In this document: piece after piece, positions 1 through 7,365 of the stretch
Layout of the letters: each line of letters starts with the position of its first letter
Position numbering within the stretch: the first letter of the stretch is position 1
NCBI RefSeq assembly: GCF_000376225.1
Contig: NZ_AQXL01000110.1
Coordinates: 1-42,209 of the forward strand
Direction: 5' to 3'
DNA: 42,209 nucleotides
DNA from: Effusibacillus pohliae DSM 22757
GTDB taxonomy: Bacteria > Bacillota > Bacilli > Tumebacillales > Effusibacillaceae
Position numbers and translations under genes: made by a program
The notes under the pieces: model-generated
Databases searched by the model: none
Seen by the model: the letters and a program-made list of their open reading frames with translations, nothing else
Told to the model about the DNA's origin: nothing

Positions 1-8
1 CGGTCAAC

Positions 9-84
9 GCTTCCTTAGCTCAGTCGGCAGAGCGCATCCATGGTAAGGATGAGGTCGCCGGTTCGATCCCGGCAGGAAGCTCCA
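9..84 (+). tRNA. tRNA-Thr (GGT)
   Basis: Complete cloverleaf. The acceptor arms GCTTCCT and AGGAAGC pair fully. The anticodon stem CATCC/GGATG encloses loop ATGGTAA with anticodon GGT. The T arm has GGTTCGATCC, and CCA is encoded. It is the first tRNA of a run at the window start, so the cluster may extend upstream. Confidence 0.96.
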
Positions 85-169
85 GACAAACCCACCGAAG
101 GAAAGCGCGGTTTCGCGGCAACGCTGAATGCTTCGGTAGCGGTTGAAAGCAAGTTCTATTCATCCAAGT

Positions 170-246
170 GGCGCGTTGGAGAAGTGGCTTAACTCACCGC
201 CCTTTCAAGGCGGCATTCACGGGTTCGAATCCCGTACGCGTCACCA
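170..246 (+). tRNA. tRNA-Glu (TTC)
   Basis: Cloverleaf with acceptor GGCGCGT pairing ACGCGTC (one G-T pair). Anticodon stem CCGCC/GGCGG encloses CTTTCAA, anticodon TTC. T loop TTCGAAT, encoded CCA. It closely resembles the Bacillus Glu tRNA. Confidence 0.96.
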
Positions 247-311
247 ACATGGGGCCCCCACAAAGTATTTGGTGTTGCTGCAAAGCTTCGCTTCACTTTG
301 TGGGGTATTTC

Positions 312-387
312 GGAGGCTTAGCTCAGCTGGGAGAGCATCTGCCTTACAAGCAGAGGGTCGGCGGTTCGATCCCGTCAGCCTCCACCA
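312..387 (+). tRNA. tRNA-Val (TAC)
   Basis: Cloverleaf with acceptor GGAGGCT/AGCCTCC. Anticodon stem TCTGC/GCAGA encloses CTTACAA, anticodon TAC. T arm with GTTCGATC, encoded CCA. Confidence 0.96.
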
Positions 388-478
388 ATTTTCCATCAAA
401 CTCTTGTTCGCCAACGTACCGGAGTGGCTTTGAAGTGCAGTGCCGGGATTCTGGCGGAGCAGCAAAATTTATCATCGT

Positions 479-554
479 CGCGGGGTGGAGCAGTTGGCAG
501 CTCGTCGGGCTCATAACCCGAAGGTCGCAGGTTCGAGTCCTGCCCCCGCAACCA
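479..554 (+). tRNA. Initiator tRNA-fMet (CAT)
   Basis: Cloverleaf with anticodon CAT in loop CTCATAA, closed by the GGG/CCC pairs typical of initiators. The first acceptor position is C opposite A, the unpaired 1:72 position that marks bacterial initiator tRNA. CCA is encoded. The next tRNA starts only four bases after it. Confidence 0.96.
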
Positions 555-558
555 GAGT

Positions 559-635
559 GGAGCTGTGGTGTAGTGGCCTAACATGCCCGCCTGTCACGCG
601 GGAGATCGCGGGTTCGAATCCCGTCAGCTCCGCCA
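559..635 (+). tRNA. tRNA-Asp (GTC)
   Basis: Cloverleaf with acceptor GGAGCTG/CAGCTCC. Anticodon stem CCCGC/GCGGG encloses CTGTCAC, anticodon GTC. T loop TTCGAAT, encoded CCA. Probably cotranscribed with the adjacent fMet tRNA. Confidence 0.96.
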
Positions 636-812
636 CTGTTTCAAAGCGATCATTCCGCCGGCAGGTGACAACTCGCGCTGCGGAACCATCCTTGATTTAC
701 AACCGGGATACCGGAATTGCGCTTCGACAGCTCAAGCTGTGCAATCGGCAACGGAGTTGCCGTATCCTGTCTGTTTCTGCTATACTTTTGTTGTGACAAG
801 CGCAAAGCCTAT

Positions 813-886
813 GCGGGTGTAGTTCAATGGTAGAACTCCAGCTTCCCAAGCTGGCGGCGTGGGTTCGATTCCCATCACCCGCTCCA
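813..886 (+). tRNA. tRNA-Gly (CCC)
   Basis: Cloverleaf with acceptor GCGGGTG/CACCCGC. Anticodon stem CCAGC/GCTGG encloses TTCCCAA, anticodon CCC. CCA is encoded. An intrinsic terminator follows within ten bases, so this is the last tRNA of the first cluster. Confidence 0.94.
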
Positions 887-895
887 CACTGAAAC

Positions 896-918
896 CCTTG
901 AGAAATCAAGGTTTTTTT
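896..918 (+). terminator. Terminator after the tRNA-Gly gene
   Basis: Stem CCTTGA/TCAAGG with a GAAA tetraloop, followed by seven T. It ends the tRNA cluster. Confidence 0.85.
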
Positions 919-1259
919 GATTTATGGACACCAAGCGTGGCATCATTCCCGCACGAAAAATCTTCGGGGGCCCTGAATCCGGTGTCGAAGATGTTGGATC
1001 ACCCAGATAACCAATAACTTTTTGCCCCCTTGGTTCTGGTAAGGTAGGGTTGACAAAGCGACATCAGTCAAATCGACAATTGGCACTATGCCGAAGGAGA
1101 GGATGTATGCGCGAATCGGTTGGCTCCCCAAAAATTTTTTGCGATATGTCAGGATAACTGACAGGGATGAAGACCCTTTCGCCTGATTTGCTGTACATTA
1201 AGGGTGCGGGATGTCCGGGCTCTTCGCATCCTGAAACTCCAACTCCACTCCTTTCTCAC
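919..1259. other. 340-base gap with no recognisable gene
   Basis: No convincing coding region lies here. A 62-codon reading frame on the minus strand (943-1131) has no clear ribosome binding site. Part of it vaguely recalls a transposase, but I could not assign it. I saw no T-box consensus, SRP RNA motif or riboswitch core. Because a strong plus-strand terminator ends the stretch, a short non-coding transcript or a decayed gene is possible. Confidence 0.4.
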
Positions 1260-1288
1260 GGTACCTGATGCAGGTACCCTTTTTTTTT
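1260..1288 (+). terminator. Strong intrinsic terminator with no gene before it
   Basis: Perfect 8-bp stem GGTACCTG/CAGGTACC with a three-base loop, then C and nine T. No recognisable gene precedes it on the plus strand for 370 bases. Confidence 0.85.
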
Positions 1289-1478
1289 CTAAACATGTTG
1301 CTGTCGGAACGTGAATACGCGGATTGGCGACGGTCAATCGGCTGGCTCCTGTGTTCGGAGGTTTTGATCCCGATTTCTCAATGTGTTAAGATCCGGTGTA
1401 GTGGTCACCGACTACTTGTCATTTCCTGCGGATCTTGTTATAATGCAAAATTGCAAGATCGACTTTTTATACGTACCT

Positions 1479-1567
1479 GGAGGGATACCGAAGTGGTCAT
1501 AACGGGGCGGTCTTGAAAACCGTTAGGGCGCAAGCCCACGGGGGTTCGAATCCCTCTCCCTCCGCCA
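1479..1567 (+). tRNA. tRNA-Ser (TGA)
   Basis: Class II tRNA with a long variable arm. Anticodon stem GCGGT/ACCGT encloses CTTGAAA, anticodon TGA. Acceptor GGAGGGA pairs with TCCCTCC, and CCA is encoded. Confidence 0.96.
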
Positions 1568-1574
1568 GAACGAA

Positions 1575-1602
1575 CGCCATCCGCGGCAGGATGGCGTTTT
1601 TT
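1575..1602 (+). terminator. Terminator of tRNA-Ser
   Basis: Stem CGCCATCC/GGATGGCG, loop GCGGCA, then six T. Confidence 0.9.
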
Positions 1603-1604
1603 CA

Positions 1605-1633
1605 TTGACAAACCGGAAGTTCGTTGTTACCAT
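1605..1633 (+). promoter_or_regulatory. Sigma-A promoter of the trpGE operon
   Basis: TTGACA at 1605-1610, a 17-base spacer, and TACCAT at 1628-1633. Transcription would start near 1640, giving a leader of about 165 bases before trpG. Confidence 0.8.
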
Positions 1634-1664
1634 GATTGAAACACCACAAAGTTTTGAATTTGCA

Positions 1665-1706
1665 GAGCCGAGTTGAGATGAGTAGAATGAGGGGAGTGAA
1701 GCCGAG
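1665..1706 (+). promoter_or_regulatory. TRAP (MtrB) binding site 1, upstream of the attenuator
   Basis: GAG triplets begin at 1665, 1670, 1675, 1680, 1689, 1694 and 1704, with TAG at 1683 and AAG at 1699. Most keep a five-base period. Eleven (G/U)AG triplets separated by two or three bases is the known ligand of tryptophan-bound TRAP in Bacillus. The segment GAAGC at 1698-1702 inside the array can pair with GCTTC at 1735-1739 in the terminator region. TRAP binding would therefore block an antiterminator. The pairing model is my inference. Confidence 0.8.
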
Positions 1707-1727
1707 GAACGCGGGATCTTGTGAGAC

Positions 1728-1757
1728 AAGACCAGCTTCGTTGAGGCTGGTCTTTTT
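1728..1757 (+). terminator. trp attenuator (intrinsic terminator in the leader)
   Basis: Perfect 9-bp stem AAGACCAGC/GCTGGTCTT (1728-1736 with 1746-1754) followed by a run of T. A competing small hairpin TCTTGT/ACAAGA (1717-1722 with 1726-1731) overlaps its 5' arm and could act in antitermination. Confidence 0.85.
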
Positions 1758-1762
1758 GTGTT

Positions 1763-1804
1763 GAGCTGTCGGAGCCGAGATGAGCAGAGAGGAGAGGAGT
1801 GGAG
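1763..1804 (+). promoter_or_regulatory. TRAP binding site 2, covering the trpG ribosome binding site
   Basis: GAG triplets begin at 1772, 1777, 1782, 1787, 1792, 1797 and 1802, an unbroken five-base period, plus one at 1763. The Shine-Dalgarno GAGGAG (1794-1799) is built from these triplets and the ATG follows at 1808. In B. subtilis TRAP blocks trpG (pabA) translation by binding over its ribosome binding site. The same control is very likely here. Confidence 0.85.
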
Positions 1805-1807
1805 CGC

Positions 1808-2389
1808 ATGATCGCTGTGATCGACAATTACGATTCGTTTACTTACAATCTGGTGCAGTATCTGCGGGAATTCGGATGTGAAGTGAAAACGTTTCGCAAC
1901 GACAAGGTGACGGTGGCCGAGCTGGCAGCATTGCCGTTGACTCATCTGCTGATTTCGCCGGGGCCATGCACGCCCGATCAGGCGGGGATCTCGCTGGAAG
2001 CGATCCGGTTTTTTGCCGGAAAAGTGCCGATCCTGGGGGTCTGCTTGGGACACCAGTCGATCGGGCAGGCGTTTGGCGGCCGAATTGTCAAAGCCAAAAG
2101 GATGATGCACGGCAAAACATCGCCCGTTTTTCATACGGGGGAAAGCGTTTTTCAGACGCTGCCCAGTCCTTTCCGGGCCACCCGGTACCATTCGTTGGTG
2201 GTGGAGAAAAACAGCCTGCCGGCCTGTCTGCAGGTGATCGCCGAGTCAGACGATGGAGAAATCATGGCGCTTCAGCATCGCGAGTACGCGATCACGGGCG
2301 TCCAGTTTCACCCGGAAAGCATCATGACCGAACACGGCAAAACGATCATCCGCAACTTTCTGGAGCAGCGGGAGAGGGTGCTCGCATGA
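1808..2389 (+). CDS. trpG: Anthranilate synthase glutamine amidotransferase subunit
   Basis: Class I glutamine amidotransferase of 193 residues that releases ammonia from glutamine for the TrpE partner in the first committed step of tryptophan synthesis. The start [11 protein letters not shown] is the family N-terminus. The nucleophile elbow GVCLGHQ carries the catalytic Cys, and VQFHPES near residue 170 carries the catalytic His. I chose ATG 1808 over an in-frame GTG at 1799 because the ribosome binding site lies at 1794-1799. The stop overlaps the trpE start as ATGA, so the two are translationally coupled. In many Bacilli this subunit also serves p-aminobenzoate synthase (PabA), and the sequence cannot exclude that double role. 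The tryptophan-type leader favours TrpG. Confidence 0.93.
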   Translation: MIAVIDNYDSFTYNLVQYLREFGCEVKTFRNDKVTVAELAALPLTHLLISPGPCTPDQAGISLEAIRFFAGKVPILGVCLGHQSIGQAFGGRIVKAKRMMHGKTSPVFHTGESVFQTLPSPFRATRYHSLVVEKNSLPACLQVIAESDDGEIMALQHREYAITGVQFHPESIMTEHGKTIIRNFLEQRERVLA

Positions 2390-3834
2390 AGACGGTCGCC
2401 AGCAAGATTCGGGTTCACTCGCAGGAGCGGGTATATCCGCGAACCGTTGACGCATTTGAGGTATTTCGCAAGCTGCACGCAAAATATGGTGCGACGTCCG
2501 CGTTTTTGCTGGATTCCGTAAGCGATCCGAAAAGCCGCTATTGTTCGTCCCTGATTGGCTTGTTTCCATTGGTGGCCTGCCGCTTCAAGGGACGGACTCT
2601 GTTGGTCGAAGGCGATCCGGCACTGATCCCGACGATCGCTGAAAACTTGCGCGGCAACGGGCATGCGCTGCCGAAATTTTCCGGTCCGCTGCCGCCGGTG
2701 TTGGATACCATCCGAAACAGTTTCGAACTGGTCGGCAAACCGGCACTGCAGCCGTATTCGTTTGGTTTCATCGGCTTTTTCTCATACGACGCGATCCGTT
2801 ACTTTGAAGCGATCCCCAATACGGCGCTGGACGACCGCGGCTTGGACGACGTGCTGCTGCAGATTCATCAGGTAATCCTGCATTTTGAGCAGGATCGGAT
2901 TCGGGTGGTCATCAACCGGGTGGCAGGTGTGGAGACGCCCGATTTTTCCGCGATCGAATCGTTGCTGACGGCCGACGGGGCGCCGCCGTTTGCAGGGTTT
3001 GACCCGTCGCGGCTGGTCGTGGAAGAAGATGTGCAGAAAGAGGAATATCTCGAACGCGTAAAACGGGCGAAGGAGTACATCCGCGAGGGAGACATTTTTC
3101 AGGTGGTGCTTTCCAAGCGGGACCGCGTGATCGGGCGGATTGACCCGCTGTTGGTGTACCAGCGGTTAAAGGATGTCAACCCGTCGCCTTATATGTTCTT
3201 TGTCGATTATGGCAGGTATCGGGTCTTCGGGGCGAGCCCGGAAATGCAGATCCGGTTGGAAAATGGGCTCGCGCAGATGCGCCCGATTGCCGGCACGACC
3301 AAGGGAAAAGGCAGGACGGAGGAAGAAAACCGGGCGCTGATCGAGAATCTGCTGGCGGATGAGAAGGAGAAAGCGGAACATCTGATGCTGGTCGATCTGT
3401 GTCGGAACGATCTGGGTCGGGTGTGCAAGCCGGGAACGGTGCGGGTGAAAGATTTTATGGCGGTGGAGGAGTACTCGCATGTGTTCCATATCGTGTCCAC
3501 GGTCGAAGGAGAGGTCGAGCCGGACGTGTCGCCGTTTGACGTATTCTTGTCGACGTTTCCGGCCGGAACGTTGAGCGGGGCGCCGAAAGTGCGGGCGATG
3601 GAAATCATCGATGAGCTGGAGACGCTGTCGCGAGGGATCTACGGGGGAGTCATCGGCTTCTTCGATTTTCTCGGGAATATGAACACGGCGATTGTGATTC
3701 GGACGGTAATCAACCAGGACGGGGTTTCCTATTTGCAGGCGGGAGCCGGCATCGTCGCCGATTCGGTGCCGGAAAACGAATGGAACGAATGCGATCACAA
3801 GCTGCGGGCGTTGAAAACGGCACTGTTTTCATAG
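2386..3834 (+). CDS. trpE: Anthranilate synthase component I
   Basis: 482-residue chorismate-using enzyme that makes anthranilate from chorismate and ammonia supplied by TrpG. The chorismate-binding domain occupies roughly the last 270 residues, with [29 protein letters not shown] and GTLSGAPK. Anthranilate synthases have Ala in PIAGT, whereas p-aminobenzoate synthase normally has Lys (PIKGT), so TrpE is preferred over PabB. The N-terminal FLLDS corresponds to the LLES tryptophan feedback site with Asp for Glu, so feedback inhibition may be altered. The start is the ATG overlapping the trpG stop. No trpD, trpC or trpF follows, so the rest of the pathway must lie elsewhere. Confidence 0.9.
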   Translation: MKTVASKIRVHSQERVYPRTVDAFEVFRKLHAKYGATSAFLLDSVSDPKSRYCSSLIGLFPLVACRFKGRTLLVEGDPALIPTIAENLRGNGHALPKFSGPLPPVLDTIRNSFELVGKPALQPYSFGFIGFFSYDAIRYFEAIPNTALDDRGLDDVLLQIHQVILHFEQDRIRVVINRVAGVETPDFSAIESLLTADGAPPFAGFDPSRLVVEEDVQKEEYLERVKRAKEYIREGDIFQVVLSKRDRVIGRIDPLLVYQRLKDVNPSPYMFFVDYGRYRVFGASPEMQIRLENGLAQMRPIAGTTKGKGRTEEENRALIENLLADEKEKAEHLMLVDLCRNDLGRVCKPGTVRVKDFMAVEEYSHVFHIVSTVEGEVEPDVSPFDVFLSTFPAGTLSGAPKVRAMEIIDELETLSRGIYGGVIGFFDFLGNMNTAIVIRTVINQDGVSYLQAGAGIVADSVPENEWNECDHKLRALKTALFS

Positions 3835-3854
3835 AATGGCAGCGAACGGAATGA

Positions 3855-3908
3855 GAGAAGCTACAGCGTAGGAGGTGGTTCTTCTGAAGCTGCGAGCTTC
3901 TCTTTTTT
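3855..3908 (+). terminator. Two competing hairpins at the trpE / transpeptidase junction
   Basis: GAAGCT/AGCTTC (3886-3891 with 3895-3900) followed by TCTTTTTT looks like an intrinsic terminator. It lies inside the first codons of the next gene. Alternatively GAGAAGCT at 3855-3862 pairs perfectly with AGCTTCTC at 3895-3902 and places the next ribosome binding site in the loop. The role is inferred. Confidence 0.5.
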
Positions 3909-4339
3909 CTGCCGCGTTGGCCGGTTGTTTGACAGGCGTATTCCCAACCCCTTCTTATATCATGGTCGACAAGTCGAACAATACCCTTACGTTTTATTCG
4001 TACAATATCCCCGTCCGTACGTTTTCCGTGGCCACCGGCCGCAGCGAGGAGGACACTCCGGTCGGCACGTTTCCGGTCGTCATGCTGGTGAAAAATCCCT
4101 GGTACCTGAAACAGAACATTCCGGGCGGCGACCCGAACAATCCGCTCGGCTCCCGCTGGATCGGGCTGGAAGTGCCGGGGACGGACGGTTCCCAATATGG
4201 CATCCACGGCACCAACCAACCGGACTCGATCGGCGCTCACCAATCGGCCGGCTGTATCCGCATGCGAAATGAGGACGTCAACTGGTTATACGAGTACGTG
4301 CGAGTGGGCACGTGGGTGAGCATCGTTCCCAAGTCCTGA
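3884..4339 (+). CDS. L,D-transpeptidase (YkuD family)
   Basis: About 151 residues. The family forms 3-3 cross-links in peptidoglycan or attaches proteins to it, using a catalytic Cys outside the membrane. The YkuD motif is clear: YGIHGTN (His) and SAGCIRM (Cys) near residues 105-130. The N-terminus is a short hydrophobic segment containing LAGC, which fits a lipobox and suggests a lipoprotein. The start is uncertain. Ribosome binding site GGAGGT at 3871-3876 best serves a CTG at 3884. An in-frame GTG at 3875 overlaps that site, and the first ATG (3963) would remove the signal. The terminator-like hairpin over the start codons is unusual. Confidence 0.85.
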   Translation: MKLRASLFSAALAGCLTGVFPTPSYIMVDKSNNTLTFYSYNIPVRTFSVATGRSEEDTPVGTFPVVMLVKNPWYLKQNIPGGDPNNPLGSRWIGLEVPGTDGSQYGIHGTNQPDSIGAHQSAGCIRMRNEDVNWLYEYVRVGTWVSIVPKS

Positions 4340-4350
4340 AAATTGTCATC

Positions 4351-4378
4351 TTCTTGTGATATAAAAGTATGATATAAT
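4351..4378 (+). promoter_or_regulatory. Promoter of the LCP gene
   Basis: Perfect TATAAT at 4373-4378 with a weak -35 (TTCTTG at 4351-4356, 16-base spacer), 77 bases before the LCP start. Confidence 0.55.
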
Positions 4379-4455
4379 GAGGATTGTCTTAAAAACGGAG
4401 TCGGATTTTGGCGATTGATTGAGTGTCGATTTTGGTAGAGTAAGGGGAATTGTTG

Positions 4456-5856
4456 ATGGAACGGATCGCTCGCTTTAAAAAGAAACGGCCTTTTTACCGG
4501 CGGAAAGGGTTTCTATATAGTTTGTGTTTCCTGCTCTTGATGGTAATTGGCGGAGCCGGTTATTATGCATATTCTGTTTACAGCTTTACGCAAAAAATTT
4601 CCAAACCGACGAATCCTGACGAACCGATTGCAATGGAAGAGTGGACCGGTACGGAACGGGTGAATATTGCGCTGCTCGGTGTCGACTCGCGGCCGGGGGA
4701 CGGTCCGCCGCGGAGCGATTCGATCATGGTGCTGAGCATCGACCCGCAGACCAAACAGGCCGCTTTGTTTTCTGTGTTGCGGGATACGTATTATAAGATT
4801 CCCGGTCACGGATTCCGTAAGATCAATGAGGCGTTTGCGCTAGGCGGGCCGCGATTGACTGTGGACACGGTTTCCAAATTTATGCAACTGCCGATCCATT
4901 ACTATGTGAAGACAGATTTTAACGGGTTCGCCAATATAGTCGACGTGCTCGGCGGCATCGACATGTATGTGGAAAAGGACATGGATTGGCAGGATGACGG
5001 CACCTATGATATTCACCTGAAAAAAGGCTACCAGCATCTGGATGGAAAACATGCCCTGATGTACGTGCGTTTTCGCCATGATGCGATGTCCGACTTCACC
5101 CGAACGGAACGGCAGCGAAAGTTTCTGGCGACATTGGCGTCCGAGTTGAAGTCGACCAGTTCGTTGATTAAATTGCCGGATATTTTGAAAGCGATCCAGA
5201 ACGATGTGGAGACCAACATGTCATTCAGCGACATGGTAAAACTGGCCAAATTGGCTTACAACCTGGATCTCAGCCAGCTGCAATCGGTGCAGCTGCCGCC
5301 GTTCCAGGATTCCACCGGATCGAAACCGGCGCTGGTCGACGCCGTCCGGAACGGGGCTGCCGTGGTGATTCCCGATTTGTACGAAACGAGACTGCTGGTT
5401 CACAAGACGCTGAATGACGGCCAAACTGTGGTCAGAACCTATGACGATCAGGCGCCGATGGTGGCGGAGGATGCCCCGCCGAAGAATACAATGTCGGCGA
5501 CTCCTCCGGCGCCCAAACTGCCAACTCCGCCCGCCAACACGGGAGGAACCGGCAGCAAATCGGGCACTGGCTCGAATGGTACCGGTGGCACCAACTCCGG
5601 GGGAAGCACAGGCGGTACCGGTACCGGCGGTGGCTCCGGCACTTCAACCGGCGGGACGAAGCCGGGCGGAACCGGCGGAAGTGGCACTGGTACGGGCAAT
5701 ACAAACGGCGGCAGTCCGGCAGGGGGAGGGGCCGGTTCAGGTAACGGCGGGCCCACAGGTGGCGGCTCGCCCGGGGGAAGCGGAGGCGGAACAGGTACGC
5801 AAACCGTCCCCACGCCTCAGCCGCCAACTCCTCCATCATCTCCTTCCACTTCCTGA
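4456..5856 (+). CDS. LytR-CpsA-Psr (LCP) family cell-wall glycopolymer ligase
   Basis: 466-residue membrane-anchored protein. LCP enzymes move teichoic-acid or other glycopolymers from lipid carriers to peptidoglycan on the outer face of the membrane. A basic N-terminus precedes one membrane segment at about residues 20-40. The LCP domain covers about 65-290, with LLGVDSRPG, SDSIMVLS, SVLRDTY, KINEAFALGG and YVRFRHD supplying the expected Asp and Arg residues. From about residue 365 the protein is a low-complexity Gly/Thr/Ser tail with many GTG-type repeats and a Pro-rich end, longer than usual and probably a flexible wall-spanning segment. ATG 4456 follows AAGGGG; two TTG codons directly before it are less likely. 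Confidence 0.92.
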   Translation: MERIARFKKKRPFYRRKGFLYSLCFLLLMVIGGAGYYAYSVYSFTQKISKPTNPDEPIAMEEWTGTERVNIALLGVDSRPGDGPPRSDSIMVLSIDPQTKQAALFSVLRDTYYKIPGHGFRKINEAFALGGPRLTVDTVSKFMQLPIHYYVKTDFNGFANIVDVLGGIDMYVEKDMDWQDDGTYDIHLKKGYQHLDGKHALMYVRFRHDAMSDFTRTERQRKFLATLASELKSTSSLIKLPDILKAIQNDVETNMSFSDMVKLAKLAYNLDLSQLQSVQLPPFQDSTGSKPALVDAVRNGAAVVIPDLYETRLLVHKTLNDGQTVVRTYDDQAPMVAEDAPPKNTMSATPPAPKLPTPPANTGGTGSKSGTGSNGTGGTNSGGSTGGTGTGGGSGTSTGGTKPGGTGGSGTGTGNTNGGSPAGGGAGSGNGGPTGGGSPGGSGGGTGTQTVPTPQPPTPPSSPSTS

Positions 5857-5905
5857 ATGAGACGGGATGAATCAGACGCAGACGGGATCGTGCGGGTGGC
5901 TGATA

Positions 5906-5933
5906 GAGGGTCTCCAGATCGGAGACTCTTTTT
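5906..5933 (+). terminator. Terminator of the LCP gene
   Basis: Stem GGGTCTCC/GGAGACTC with loop AGATC, followed by TTTTT. Confidence 0.85.
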
Positions 5934-6000
5934 CATTGCGGGATTGCGTTGTACAAGCTATCATTGATCTAGACACCATAGGATTCAAGGGGGCTTTTGC

Positions 6001-7365
6001 TTGAAAGCTTTAAGAATATGGCTGGCAATCGTGGCAGCAAAGGCGACTAAGCGGCTGTTGGCGGTCTTGGGCCGGAAAGGAACCACTCTGCCGGGAGCGG
6101 TCGCGCTTCGCATCTGTCCGGACTTGTTGCACTATTACGGCCGCAAACTGGAAGACCGGGTCGTGTTAGTGACCGGCACCAACGGGAAGACGACGACGAG
6201 CAATCTGCTTGCCCATTTTTTGCGGAAAGACGGGCGCGATGTGATTTCCAATTCGCTCGGCGCCAATTTGATTCAGGGGATTGCGGCCGCTCTGGTCGAA
6301 GGGGTGTCCGGGTCAAGTCGAAGCCAGTCGGCTGTGCTGGAGGTCGATGAGGCGACGATCGGCAAATTGATTGAACCGCTGCAGCCGACCGCGGTTGTGG
6401 TGACCAATTTTTTCCGGGACCAGATGGACCGATATGGGGAACTGGATACGGTCGTCGGGATGGTGGGACGCGCTCTGGAGCGTTCTCCGGCGAATACGAC
6501 GCTGGTGTTAAATGCGGACGACCCGCTGGTTTCTTCGATCGCTCCACCGGGAAAAAAGACGGTCTATTACGGAATCGAGTCGAGCGCGATTCAGACGGAC
6601 GAGCAGGGGGAAGTGCGCGACGGCAAGTTCTGCCGCCGTTGCGGGTCAAGCCTTCGATATAGTTTGTATCACTACGGGCAGCTCGGCTTTTATGAATGTC
6701 CGGGATGCGGGTTCAAGCGGCAGACGCCGGATCAGGCAGCGCACGACGTGCGAATGCATGAAGGGGGGATCCTGTTTGAACTGGACGGAGAGACCGGTTT
6801 TTTGAATGCGCCCGCCTTTTACAATGTCTATAACGTGCTGGCGGCGATTTCGGCTGCGAAAGTGTTGGGCGTTCCATCGCAGGTGATCGGACGTGAGATG
6901 AAGAACCTGAACATCGGGCTCGGCCGTATGGAGCGCATCCTGGTGAATGGCTGGCAAGATGCGATGCTGGCATTGGTGAAAAATCCGACCGGCTGCAACC
7001 AGGTCCTGAAAGTGATCGGCCAGATGAATCAGCCGATTGATCTGGTTTTCATCCTCAATGACCGGTACGCGGACGGCACCGACGTGTCGTGGATCTGGGA
7101 CACGCATCTGGAACGGCTGCGGGAGCAACCGGGTCTGCGCCGGATCGTGGCGGCGGGGACAAGGGCGCATGATATCGCCGTTCGTTTGAAGTACGCCGGT
7201 TTGGGGGATATCACGACGATTGGGGAAGGGGATGTGGCGGCGGTCGAAGCTGCGCTTGGCGAGTTGCCGGCAGGTCACACACTGTTTATTTTGTCTACGT
7301 ATACATCCCTGTATGCAGTACGGGATCACTTGTTGGAGAAAGGTCGTGTGGCAGTTGAAGCTTAA
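6001..7365 (+). CDS. murT: Lipid II isoglutaminyl synthase, Mur-ligase subunit
   Basis: 454-residue Mur-ligase-like protein that activates the D-Glu alpha-carboxyl of lipid II with ATP. With GatD it amidates this to D-isoglutamine, which supports peptidoglycan cross-linking. The ATP loop VTGTNGKTTTSN lies at about residue 57-68. A zinc ribbon of two CxxC pairs (CRRC and CPGC, about residues 211-240) is the MurT hallmark within the central domain. A MurT-specific C-terminal domain follows. The start is TTG with AAGGGGG eight to ten bases before it. The last 20 bases overlap gatD, so the two subunits are made together. Confidence 0.94.
   Translation: MKALRIWLAIVAAKATKRLLAVLGRKGTTLPGAVALRICPDLLHYYGRKLEDRVVLVTGTNGKTTTSNLLAHFLRKDGRDVISNSLGANLIQGIAAALVEGVSGSSRSQSAVLEVDEATIGKLIEPLQPTAVVVTNFFRDQMDRYGELDTVVGMVGRALERSPANTTLVLNADDPLVSSIAPPGKKTVYYGIESSAIQTDEQGEVRDGKFCRRCGSSLRYSLYHYGQLGFYECPGCGFKRQTPDQAAHDVRMHEGGILFELDGETGFLNAPAFYNVYNVLAAISAAKVLGVPSQVIGREMKNLNIGLGRMERILVNGWQDAMLALVKNPTGCNQVLKVIGQMNQPIDLVFILNDRYADGTDVSWIWDTHLERLREQPGLRRIVAAGTRAHDIAVRLKYAGLGDITTIGEGDVAAVEAALGELPAGHTLFILSTYTSLYAVRDHLLEKGRVAVEA

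Noticed and set aside
919-1288. SRP RNA or T-box in the gap before tRNA-Ser
   Set aside because: Neither the SRP RNA apical loop motif nor the T-box AGGGTGG consensus is present, even though SRP RNA lies near a tRNA-Ser in some Bacilli.
2386-3834. Calling the chorismate enzyme PabB
   Set aside because: The active-site motif is PIAGT (Ala, TrpE type), not PIKGT, and the leader carries tryptophan-responsive TRAP arrays.
5448-5813. 121-codon Pro-rich ORF on the minus strand
   Set aside because: It is the antisense shadow of the Gly-rich tail of the LCP protein and has no ribosome binding site.
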